Counted from the stretch's first letter, positions 1 through 6,097 are shown. The stretch: DNA of 8,982 nt from an uncultured Clostridia bacterium (GCA_944382025.1 CALWMQ010000037.1:1-8982), one strand, 5' to 3'. Made by a program: numbers and translations. The notes: generated by a model not told the origin, from the letters alone.

Positions 1-433
1 ATAAAAACGATTTTGTCAACAACTTTTTTGAAAAAATTATTCATTGTGTTAAAAAACGAAGTAGGCCGTTCGAAAAAATTCTGCCTGTTTCCATAAATAG
101 ACTTTTTTCGCCTGATCCCTCTCCTCAAAACAGCCTTACCTACGTGAAATCGCACTATTTACTTTTTATAAAATGTACAATATGCCAATATTTTCCTACC
201 TTCCCTATACCATATATAGACTATCATCTTGTGTCGCGCTGTGTATCCGTAAGCCCTCTTCTTCCCGCTTCCTCCCTGCCGTCCCACTTTTCTATACATT
301 TCCTGAGGGATACCACCCGGCATCCAGGACGCTTCCGGCACCCAAATAGCCTGTCAGCTCGTTTTTTCTTCCCCCAGCGCAAAGTTCATCCCATTCCTAC
401 ACACATCCTCCACACCTATTTCCTCCTGATCCC
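1..433. other. Non-coding region, AT-rich then pyrimidine-rich
   Basis: No convincing gene is visible in this 433-base stretch. Bases 1-220 are AT-rich with several A6 and T6 runs; the 9-mer GAAAAAATT occurs at 30-38 and again at 72-80. Bases about 240-433 are strongly C/T-rich on the + strand. A perfect TTGACA lies on the - strand at 14-19; if it is a -35 box its -10 would fall outside the window, which would imply a divergent gene to the left. Small open frames in the region lack ribosome binding sites and have low-complexity, unrecognisable products. I see no RNA gene. Confidence 0.6.
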
Positions 434-462
434 TTGCAGTGTTCCGGTTTTTTGTGTAAAAT
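434..462 (+). promoter_or_regulatory. Sigma-A-type promoter for the hexapeptide-repeat gene
   Basis: TTGCAG (434-439) and TAAAAT (457-462) are separated by 17 bases, a good match to the vegetative sigma factor consensus. The expected transcription start is near 469, giving a leader of about 80 bases before the ATG at 548. No operator or terminator is evident in the leader. Confidence 0.6.
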
Positions 463-547
463 AGGAGAATACTTCTGTTGGATTTTGATCCGGCGGCAGA
501 CCCTGCGGCCTCCTGCCCGGACCCCTATGAAAGGTGAGACGGTTTTT

Positions 548-1216
548 ATGTACAGTCAGCTGACCATCCTTGAACTCTTCGATTTGCAACACACCTTAGC
601 CGCCGATTATCTGAAAAATACCCTGTATCCCTGGGAAGCTTTGGCGGGTATTCGGGACTGCATCCGACAGCTGGGGGAATCCCTGAACCCAGAGGATTAC
701 CATCACCCCCGTCCGGGAGTCTGGATCCATAAAACCGCTGTGGTTTTCCCTTCCGCCTATATCGGGGACGATGTGATTATCGGTGCGGGCACCGAAGTGC
801 GCCATGGCGCCTTTATCCGGGGCAGTGCTCTGGTCGGAGAGGGCGCTGTAGTCGGGAATTCCACCGAACTCAAAAATGTTATTTTATTTGATGGGGTACA
901 AGTCCCTCACTACAATTATGTAGGGGATTCTATCCTGGGCTATAAATCCCATATGGGTGCGGGATCCATCACCTCCAACGTGAAAAGCGACAAGCTGCCG
1001 GTGACTGTACGGGTTGAGGAAAACCGGCTGGAAACCGGCCTGAAAAAGGTTGGGGCTATGTTGGGGGATCATGTGGAAGTCGGCTGCGGCAGCGTGCTCA
1101 ACCCGGGAACAGTGGTGGGACGGGACGCCCGCATCTATCCCCTGTCCATGGTCCGCGGCTTTGTCCCTGCCCGCAGTATCTATAAACGCCAAGGAGAAAT
1201 CGCCGCTATTAAATAA
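548..1216 (+). CDS. Hexapeptide-repeat (left-handed beta-helix) acyltransferase-like protein, GlmU C-domain-like
   Basis: This 222-residue protein has a short helical N-terminal part (about 1-50) followed by a left-handed beta-helix of imperfect hexapeptide repeats (about 57-205), with turns such as YIGDDVIIGAGTEV (71-84). The segment at 121-140 (HYNYVGD then GAGSIT) resembles the acetyltransferase half of GlmU, where a His in an HxxYxGD motif is catalytic; here that is His121. The nucleotidyltransferase (Rossmann) half of GlmU is absent, so although such proteins are often labelled UDP-GlcNAc pyrophosphorylase, that activity is not supported. An acyl or acetyl transfer to a sugar nucleotide is inference. 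The start at 548 was chosen because AAAGGTGAG (530-538) sits just upstream; an upstream in-frame ATG at 434 falls in the -35 box. Two TTA leucine codons make its codon use slightly more AT-tolerant than its neighbours. No terminator is obvious after it. Confidence 0.82.
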   Translation: MYSQLTILELFDLQHTLAADYLKNTLYPWEALAGIRDCIRQLGESLNPEDYHHPRPGVWIHKTAVVFPSAYIGDDVIIGAGTEVRHGAFIRGSALVGEGAVVGNSTELKNVILFDGVQVPHYNYVGDSILGYKSHMGAGSITSNVKSDKLPVTVRVEENRLETGLKKVGAMLGDHVEVGCGSVLNPGTVVGRDARIYPLSMVRGFVPARSIYKRQGEIAAIK

Positions 1217-1442
1217 GGCTCAGTCGGCATGCCTGTCCTTGGAAATGTCCCCAGCCTTCCTGGCCATGGTTCCCACAGGCCCGTGGCTCCCATCCCATAA
1301 AAGCCCGCCCTTTTCCAAGGCTCCTGACATTTCACGGGATATGGAAGGTGGCCCCTGTAAAGTCCGGTTCTCCCGCTGCCCGGCAGATCGCCGCGTAATC
1401 AAAAATTTTAAAAATATTAAGGAGAATATCCGGGAATTTCCG
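1217..1442. other. Intergenic region with inverted repeats, function unknown
   Basis: No gene is recognisable here. CCTTGGAAA (1237-1245) is perfectly complementary to TTTCCAAGG (1312-1320). Inside this pair, GCCATGG (1263-1269) can pair, with one G-U, to CCGTGGC near 1281-1287, so the stretch could fold into a branched RNA. GAAATGTC (1242-1249) also has a perfect inverted copy, GACATTTC (1326-1333), which competes with the first pairing. An A/T-rich tract at about 1396-1424 lies upstream of the next promoter and could act as an UP element. No T-run follows a hairpin, so this is not a classical terminator, and I do not recognise it as 6S, SRP, RNase P or tmRNA. Confidence 0.45.
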
Positions 1443-1471
1443 TTGTATTCCATCCTTCGCCACAGTATACT
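1443..1471 (+). promoter_or_regulatory. Sigma-A-type promoter for the substrate-binding lipoprotein gene
   Basis: TTGTAT (1443-1448) and TATACT (1466-1471) are 17 bases apart. The start site should be near 1478, giving a leader of about 135 bases, longer than needed for translation. An A/T-rich tract sits 20-45 bases upstream of the -35 box. Confidence 0.6.
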
Positions 1472-1490
1472 AAATAGGTCAGGTGCCCAA

Positions 1491-1500
1491 GACGATCGTC
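1491..1500. promoter_or_regulatory. Perfect 10-bp palindrome in operator-like position
   Basis: GACGATCGTC is a perfect palindrome lying about 20 bases downstream of the TATACT box, where a repressor would block transcription. Only a single short copy is present, so it may be chance. Confidence 0.25.
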
Positions 1501-1612
1501 CGGGATCATATGGCCGCCCTCTCCTATCAGGCCCGTATCCTGGCAACTCCGGGGACAGCGTCCGCTTTTGGACCGAAACACATTGATATAACAGGAAAGG
1601 AGGATCCCGCTG

Positions 1613-3250
1613 ATGTTTGGCAAGAGGCTGCTGACGCTTCTGGCGGCAGGACTTTTGCTGCTTTCCGCGGCAGGGTGCAAAAAAGATACCCCTGCCGGAA
1701 AAGCCTTTACCTTCCAACTGGAAAGCGATCCCAGACAGCTGGATCCGCAGGTTTCCACCGACCGGTCCTCGGTAACCATGGCGGCCGCCCTGTTTGAAGG
1801 CCTGGCCCGTTTGGACGAAAACGGCAAAGCCGTGCCCGCCGCCGCCGATTGGACCGTATCCTCCGATGGCTTGGTATACACCTTTACCCTGCGGGATTCC
1901 CTATGGAGTATCCAAAAATCCAAGGATCCCGATAATCTGTGGAAAAACGGTACCCCTGTCATCGCCCAGGATTTTGTGTTCGGTATGCAGCGGGCTGTAT
2001 CCCCTTCTACCCGCTCCCAGCTGGCGGAAGAACTCTTCTGTATCCAAAACGCGGAAGAGGTCAATCAGGGCTTGCTCCCAGTGGAAGAGCTGGGTGTCAA
2101 GGCGCTGGATGAGAAAACCCTGGAAATTACCCTCACCCATCCCGATGACGCGTTCCCCGCCAAAACCACTACCACCCCCTATATGCCCTGTAACCAGGCT
2201 TTTTTTGAATATACCGGCGGCCGGTACGGCTTGGAAGCGGAATATATCCTGACCAACGGCCCCTTTTATGTGAAAACCTGGTATCATGACGAAACCATTA
2301 CCCTGGCTAAAAACGAGGGCTATCATGACGCTGAAAGCATCCTGCCTTCTACCGTCCGCTTCAGTATGGTTCCCGCAGAGGACCCGGTGGGTTCCCTGGA
2401 GGGAGGTGCCCTGGACGCGGCTGCCCTGACCCCGGAACAGGCTGAAGCCGCGGAAAATGCCGGGCTGCAATTGGTCCCCCTCCAGGATACGGTACAGGTC
2501 CTGTGGTTTAATCATCGGGAAAAGCCCCTTTCTGACGCCGGGGTACGCCGCGGCCTGAGAGACGGCCTGGAGTGGACGGTGATACAAAGCCGCCTTACCC
2601 AGGATATGGGAACACCCGCTACGGGTTATGTCCCGCCGGATGCCGTGGCGCCCGGATCGGGGCCATACCGAACCGATAACAATGCCCTCACCCCGTCCTC
2701 CCTGGGACGGGAGGCTTTGGTGGACTTCGAAGCGGGCCTGGGACGGCTGGGACTGGAGAATTGCCCCAAACTCACCCTCCTCTGCGCCGACAATGAGGAC
2801 AGCGTGGATTTGGCCAGATATATCCTCCAGTCCTGGCAGAAAAATCTGTCGGTCTATTTTGAACTGCAGACCCTGCCTGAGGCGGAACTGCTTTCCCGGG
2901 TTCAGTCCGGCAATTATCAGATGGCCATCTTCTCCTTCACCCCCAGCGCCATGGACGCTCTGGATGTGCTGATGAGCTACGGAAAGGCCGCCGCTCAAGA
3001 TCTGCCGGAAGGTTCCTCCCAAAGCCGGTTTGACCAGGCGGCCCAAGCGCTGGATGATGGGGCGACCAGGGAAGAACTGGAAGCCCTGGAACGGGCCCTG
3101 TGGGAAGATTGCCCCTGTGTCCCCATCAGCTTCCCCACCCGATATGTGGGGCTGGGGAAAACCGTCAGCGGGGTCATTGTCCGCCCCTTCCGAGGCGGCG
3201 CCTTCGGCGCGGAGCTTGACTTCCGACAGGCTGGAAAACTGAAAGGATAA
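1613..3250 (+). CDS. Peptide-type ABC transporter substrate-binding lipoprotein (OppA/DppA family)
   Basis: This 545-residue protein captures a substrate, most likely oligopeptides, outside the membrane and hands it to an ABC permease. Residues 1-21 are a lipoprotein signal peptide: basic start (KR at 4-5), hydrophobic core and lipobox SAAGC with the lipidated Cys at 22. The mature part matches the SBP_bac_5 family in order: LDPQVSTD (43-50), DGLVYTFTLRDSLWS (85-99), NGTPVIAQDFVFGMQRAVSP (112-131), TNGPFYVKTW (214-223), and LSDAGVRRGLRDGL (306-319). The length is normal for the family. The start is firm: AAAGGAGG (1596-1603) lies 9 bases before the ATG. No permease or ATPase gene is next to it, and a strong terminator follows at once, so it is an orphan binding protein that must share a transporter encoded elsewhere. 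Peptide as the ligand is the family default; other ligands such as heme or signalling peptides are possible. Confidence 0.93.
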   Translation: MFGKRLLTLLAAGLLLLSAAGCKKDTPAGKAFTFQLESDPRQLDPQVSTDRSSVTMAAALFEGLARLDENGKAVPAAADWTVSSDGLVYTFTLRDSLWSIQKSKDPDNLWKNGTPVIAQDFVFGMQRAVSPSTRSQLAEELFCIQNAEEVNQGLLPVEELGVKALDEKTLEITLTHPDDAFPAKTTTTPYMPCNQAFFEYTGGRYGLEAEYILTNGPFYVKTWYHDETITLAKNEGYHDAESILPSTVRFSMVPAEDPVGSLEGGALDAAALTPEQAEAAENAGLQLVPLQDTVQVLWFNHREKPLSDAGVRRGLRDGLEWTVIQSRLTQDMGTPATGYVPPDAVAPGSGPYRTDNNALTPSSLGREALVDFEAGLGRLGLENCPKLTLLCADNEDSVDLARYILQSWQKNLSVYFELQTLPEAELLSRVQSGNYQMAIFSFTPSAMDALDVLMSYGKAAAQDLPEGSSQSRFDQAAQALDDGATREELEALERALWEDCPCVPISFPTRYVGLGKTVSGVIVRPFRGGAFGAELDFRQAGKLKG

Positions 3251-3258
3251 GTGTTCCG

Positions 3259-3290
3259 GAGAAGGCCGCCCAGCGGCCTTCTCTTTTTTT
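3259..3290 (+). terminator. Intrinsic terminator of the lipoprotein gene
   Basis: A perfect 11-bp stem, GAGAAGGCCGC (3259-3269) with GCGGCCTTCTC (3273-3283), encloses a 3-base loop and is followed by seven T residues (3284-3290). It begins 8 bases after the stop codon. Confidence 0.95.
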
Positions 3291-3325
3291 ATAAGAAATC
3301 GGACGGTTAAAAAAATACACACCCG

Positions 3326-3355
3326 TTTACAACCCCCGACTGAAAATGCTATAAT
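3326..3355 (+). promoter_or_regulatory. Extended -10 promoter for icd
   Basis: TTTACA (3326-3331) and a perfect TATAAT (3350-3355) are 18 bases apart, and a TG at 3347-3348 makes an extended -10 motif. The start should be near 3362, so the leader is under 30 bases. A-rich sequence just upstream may help as an UP element. The short palindrome CCGCGCGG (3367-3374) lies between the start and the ribosome binding site. Confidence 0.8.
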
Positions 3356-3372
3356 ACAACTATTAACCGCGC

Positions 3373-3380
3373 GGAAAGGA
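3373..3380 (+). promoter_or_regulatory. Ribosome binding site that sets the icd start
   Basis: GGAAAGGA ends inside an earlier in-frame ATG (3380-3382), so that ATG cannot be served by it. The next ATG at 3389 is 8 bases away, the normal spacing. Confidence 0.75.
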
Positions 3381-3388
3381 TGAAAAGC

Positions 3389-4588
3389 ATGGCAAAAATT
3401 CAAATGAAAACCCCTTTGGTTGAAATGGATGGGGATGAGATGACCCGCATCATCTGGCAGGGCATCAAGGATAAGCTTTTAACCCCCTTTATTGACCTGA
3501 AATGCGAATATTATGCCCTGGGCCTGCCCAACCGGGACGCTACCGATGACCAGGTAACGGTGGATGCCGCCAACGCCATTAAAAAATACGGCGTCGGTGT
3601 CAAATGCGCCACCATCACCCCAAACGCCCAACGGGTGGAGGAATATAAGCTCAAGGAAATGTGGAAAAGCCCCAATGGTACCATCCGGGCGATCCTGGAC
3701 GGCACCGTGTTCCGGGCTCCCGTGATCGTCAAAGGCATCACTCCCAGCGTTTCCACCTGGAAAAAACCAATCACCATCGCCCGCCATGCCTACGGGGATA
3801 TCTATAAGAATTCCGAACTGTATGTGGACGGCGCCGCCAAGGCCGAACTCCTCGTAACCTACGCGGATGGCCGTCAGGACAAAAAGCTGATTCACGATTT
3901 CCGCAGCGCCGGGGTGGTTATGGGAATGCATAATACCGACGCTTCCATCAGCAGCTTCGCCCGGTCCTGCTTTAACTACGCCCTGTCGGTAAAACAAGAC
4001 CTTTGGTTCTCCACAAAGGATACCATCTCCAAAATTTATGACCACCGGTTTAAGGATCTATTCGCTGAGATCTACGAAAACGAATTCAAGGACCAGTTCG
4101 AAGCCGCCGGCATCGAGTTTTTCTACACCCTTATCGATGACGCCGTCGCCCGGGTCATCCGCTCCGAAGGCGGCTTCATCTGGGCCTGCAAAAACTACGA
4201 CGGCGATGTCATGAGCGATATGGTCGCTACCGCTTTCGGTTCCCTGGCCATGATGACCAGCGTCCTGGTGTCCCCCGACGGGCTCTACGAGTACGAGGCC
4301 GCCCACGGCACCGTTACCCGCCACTACTATAAACACCTGAAAGGGGAAGCTACTTCCACCAACTCCGTCGCCACCATCTTTGCCTGGTCCGGCGCCCTGC
4401 GGAAACGGGCGGAACTGGACGGCCTGGAGGATCTGGCCGCTTTCGCCGACCGCCTCGAGAAAGCTACCGTGCAGACCATCGAGGAAGGGGTCATGACCGG
4501 CGATCTGATGAACCTGTCCACCCTGCCCGAAAAACACAAGGTGGGTACCATGGAATTCCTGGACGAAGTGGCTAAACGGCTGAGCTGA
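3389..4588 (+). CDS. icd: Isocitrate dehydrogenase (NADP+), type II
   Basis: This cytoplasmic enzyme oxidatively decarboxylates isocitrate to 2-oxoglutarate, making NADPH and the carbon skeleton for glutamate. The 399-residue protein follows the eukaryotic-like homodimeric NADP-IDH subfamily almost residue for residue. Isocitrate-binding residues are present: Thr77, Ser94 and Asn96 in KSPNGTIR, Arg100, Arg109 and Arg132, plus catalytic Tyr139 and Lys210. The metal ligands Asp250, Asp273 and Asp277 lie in LIDD and NYDGDVMSD. GTVTRHY near residue 310 carries the Arg-His pair that recognises the NADP 2'-phosphate, so NADP specificity is well supported. The start at 3389 gives the family's usual MAKIQMKTPLVEMDGDEMTR beginning; a start three codons earlier overlaps the ribosome binding site. 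It has its own promoter and no neighbour from the TCA cycle. No terminator separates it from the thiT promoter 7 bases downstream. Confidence 0.97.
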   Translation: MAKIQMKTPLVEMDGDEMTRIIWQGIKDKLLTPFIDLKCEYYALGLPNRDATDDQVTVDAANAIKKYGVGVKCATITPNAQRVEEYKLKEMWKSPNGTIRAILDGTVFRAPVIVKGITPSVSTWKKPITIARHAYGDIYKNSELYVDGAAKAELLVTYADGRQDKKLIHDFRSAGVVMGMHNTDASISSFARSCFNYALSVKQDLWFSTKDTISKIYDHRFKDLFAEIYENEFKDQFEAAGIEFFYTLIDDAVARVIRSEGGFIWACKNYDGDVMSDMVATAFGSLAMMTSVLVSPDGLYEYEAAHGTVTRHYYKHLKGEATSTNSVATIFAWSGALRKRAELDGLEDLAAFADRLEKATVQTIEEGVMTGDLMNLSTLPEKHKVGTMEFLDEVAKRLS

Positions 4589-4595
4589 TAAAAGC

Positions 4596-4624
4596 TTGAC
4601 AAATCCTGTCGGATGGTGTATGCT
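4596..4624 (+). promoter_or_regulatory. Consensus promoter for the TPP riboswitch and thiT
   Basis: A perfect TTGACA (4596-4601) and TATGCT (4619-4624) are 17 bases apart. The predicted start near 4631 is about 20 bases before the riboswitch. The -35 box begins only 7 bases after the icd stop codon. Confidence 0.85.
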
Positions 4625-4650
4625 TTCTCCGTTCGCAGTTCTCACAACAC

Positions 4651-4744
4651 AAACAAGGGGTGCTGGCGGTTCGGCCGGCTGAGAGGAAGCCCGCGGCTTC
4701 AAACCCTATAACCTGATCCGGATAATACCGGCGGAGGGATGTTT
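4651..4744 (+). promoter_or_regulatory. TPP riboswitch (THI element)
   Basis: This RNA aptamer binds thiamine pyrophosphate. The conserved parts appear in the proper order: GGGGTGC (4657-4663), the CTGAGA core (4679-4684) that contacts the pyrimidine side, ACCCTATAACCTGATC (4703-4718), GGATAATACCGGCG (4719-4732) and GGAGGGAT (4733-4740). The closing P1 helix can form between AAACA (4651-4655) and TGTTT (4740-4744). It sits between a consensus promoter and an intrinsic terminator ahead of a thiamine transporter gene, so it should act by transcription attenuation and lower thiT expression when TPP is plentiful. A hairpin CCGGCG/CGCCGG (4761-4777) and TGCC/GGCA (4786-4796) lie in the expression platform. 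The antiterminator pairing itself is not certain. Confidence 0.96.
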
Positions 4745-4800
4745 TCATAAGACGGTTTCCCCGGCGTTTTGCGCCGGATGGATGCTGCCATGGGCAAATG

Positions 4801-4833
4801 AAAGCCTCTCCACCACGGTGGAGAGGCTTTTTT
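4801..4833 (+). terminator. Riboswitch-controlled intrinsic terminator
   Basis: AAAGCCTCTCCACC (4801-4814) pairs with GGTGGAGAGGCTTT (4817-4830) and is followed by a T tract to 4833. It lies 56 bases after the aptamer and 69 bases before the thiT start, the layout of a TPP-responsive attenuator. GGAGG at 4733-4737 can pair with CCTCT in the terminator's left arm, a possible antiterminator (inference). Confidence 0.92.
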
Positions 4834-4902
4834 GTCGGAAAATCCTCGGGAGCGTTTGCGCGGAGAGAAAGCGGAACTTTATTTTGGAAGAGGGAAAACC
4901 CA

Positions 4903-5778
4903 ATGGAAAAAATCGTAGAATCTGTTCGCCCTAAAAATGCCCGCCCCCGTTCGGCGGTACTCCGCCTGACCGAAAGCGGTCTGATGCTGGCTATCGCCTT
5001 CGTGCTGTGTATGTTTCCCTTGGTGGAACTGCCCTACGGCGGCTCTATCACCTTGGGCTGCATGGCGCCGGTGATTATTATCGCTTACCGCTACGGTGTC
5101 AAATGGGGCCTGCTGACCGGCCTGGTGTTCAGCCTGCTCCAGATCCTCCAGGGCGGTATTAAAGTCCTCTCCTCTTACGGAACCACCGTGGCGTTCTTCC
5201 TGCTCATCCTGTTCCTGGATTACATCGTTGCCTTCGTTGTCCTCGGCTTGGCCGGTGTGTTCCGCGGCAAGCTGGGCAGCCAGCGGCTGGAACTCGCGGC
5301 CGGCGCCCTGCTGGCCTGCGTCCTGCGGTATCTGTGCCATTTCTTCTCCGGTATTACGATCTGGGCCGGTACCTCTATCCCCGCTGTCGGCGCTGTCCCC
5401 TACTCCCTGGTATATAACGCTACCTATATGCTGCCGGAAACCATTATCGCGGTACTGGCTGTTTATCTGCTGGGCAGTGCCCTGGATTTCCGCAAGGATA
5501 TGGTTGGACCCCTGACCAGCCAGGCTAAACAATCCCCCCTCTCAACCGGTATCGCCGTAGGCATCAATGTGATCCTGCTGGGTGCCCTGGCCTTTGATAC
5601 CGCCCATATTTTCAGCTTCCTCCAGAACGCCGAAACCGGCGAATTCGATATCACCGGTATCGCCAACTGCAACTGGGTACTGGTAGCGATTGTGACTGTG
5701 GCCGCTATCGCTATAGCGGTGATCGGTACGTTGGTACGCCGGTCCATCAGCCATAAGGCGGCCGCCGCGGAAGGATAA
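4903..5778 (+). CDS. thiT: Thiamine-specific ECF transporter S component, ThiT-like, with C-terminal extension
   Basis: This 291-residue membrane protein is the thiamine-binding S component of a group II ECF transporter; it works with a shared EcfT/EcfA module that must be encoded elsewhere. Family hallmarks are LPYGGSITLGCMAP (43-56), KWGLLTGLVFSLLQ (67-80), LDYIVAF (105-111) and RYLCHFFSGITIW (142-154). By alignment from memory to Lactococcus ThiT, likely thiamine-contacting residues are His146, Trp154, Tyr167 and Asn172, with Asp106 where that protein has Glu84. Six membrane helices fit in residues about 24-192. The TPP riboswitch directly upstream independently supports thiamine as substrate. 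The start is set by AGAGGG (4889-4894), 8 bases before the ATG; an ATG at 4798 lies beside the terminator and is rejected. Residues about 205-291 exceed the usual length of about 180-200 and hold two more predicted helices (about 215-236, 258-278). Confidence 0.93.
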   Translation: MEKIVESVRPKNARPRSAVLRLTESGLMLAIAFVLCMFPLVELPYGGSITLGCMAPVIIIAYRYGVKWGLLTGLVFSLLQILQGGIKVLSSYGTTVAFFLLILFLDYIVAFVVLGLAGVFRGKLGSQRLELAAGALLACVLRYLCHFFSGITIWAGTSIPAVGAVPYSLVYNATYMLPETIIAVLAVYLLGSALDFRKDMVGPLTSQAKQSPLSTGIAVGINVILLGALAFDTAHIFSFLQNAETGEFDITGIANCNWVLVAIVTVAAIAIAVIGTLVRRSISHKAAAAEG

Positions 5779-5826
5779 CCATCCGATCCGGGTTTGCCGG
5801 GAATCAGTAAACCAATAGGATCACCG

Positions 5827-5864
5827 AAGCCGGCCGGAGGGCGTATGCCTTCCGGCCGGCTTTT
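5827..5864 (+). terminator. Intrinsic terminator of thiT
   Basis: AAGCCGGCCGGAGGGC (5827-5842) pairs with GCCTTCCGGCCGGCTT (5847-5862), with one G-U pair and a GTAT loop, and ends in TTTT (5861-5864). It lies 48 bases after the thiT stop. Confidence 0.9.
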
Positions 5865-5908
5865 CAAAACCCTGCGCGTGTGGGAAGTCCTCTTTCCGCT
5901 GCCCCCAT

Positions 5909-5959
5909 CTCCCGGGAGCACAAAACAAAAACCAAGGGGCCGGCCCCTGAAAAGCTCCC
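5909..5959. repeat. Nested palindrome cluster between thiT and valS
   Basis: CTCCCGGGAG (5909-5918) is a perfect palindrome, as is the 14-mer AGGGGCCGGCCCCT (5935-5948). GGGAGC (5914-5919) is complementary to GCTCCC (5954-5959), so the 14-mer can sit inside a larger stem. Read on the - strand, the 14-mer is followed by a T-rich run, like a weak terminator for leftward transcription. No gene lies here; from 5865 to 5999 nothing else is seen. Confidence 0.45.
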
Positions 5960-5999
5960 AAAATCCCGGAAATCCACCTGAAAAACCCGGAGTTCAGGC

Positions 6000-6028
6000 T
6001 TGTACCCGGCCGCCGGCTGTGATACAAT
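6000..6028 (+). promoter_or_regulatory. Extended -10 promoter for valS
   Basis: TTGTAC (6000-6005) and TACAAT (6023-6028) are 17 bases apart, with TG at 6020-6021 forming an extended -10. The predicted leader is only about 60 bases, too short for a T-box, and no T-box consensus (AGGGTGGNACCGCG) is present. Confidence 0.75.
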
Positions 6029-6097
6029 AAAAAATAACCGTTTTATGGTATCGATTTTTGCGGGCCGTATGCCGGCCTGTGACCTGGAGGGTTCCCT

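Noticed and set aside
159..341. 60-codon open frame on the - strand in the same gap
   Set aside because: Starts with GTG without a Shine-Dalgarno sequence and its product is not recognisable.
144..464. 106-codon open frame on the + strand starting with GTG
   Set aside because: No ribosome binding site, low-complexity Pro/Ser/His-rich product with no family resemblance, and it overlaps the promoter at 434-462.
434..547. Upstream extension of the hexapeptide-repeat gene to an earlier in-frame start
   Set aside because: That start lies in the -35 box of the likely promoter and lacks a ribosome binding site; the ATG at 548 has AAAGGTGAG at good spacing.
1217..1400. Possible 6S, SRP or other standard structural RNA on either strand
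   Set aside because: None of the hallmark sequences of 6S, SRP (GGTCAGG...GGAAG type tip), RNase P or tmRNA were found.
1050..1586. 178-codon + strand frame running from inside the hexapeptide gene into the gap
   Set aside because: It overlaps a well-supported gene in another frame, has no ribosome binding site and its product resembles nothing.
1220..1717. 165-codon - strand frame covering the gap before the lipoprotein gene
   Set aside because: Runs through the predicted promoter and into the lipoprotein signal-peptide region; product composition is typical of a shadow frame.
4798..4902. Longer thiT start 35 codons upstream
   Set aside because: The extra codons translate the riboswitch terminator hairpin and there is no ribosome binding site; the ATG at 4903 has AGAGGG 8 bases upstream.
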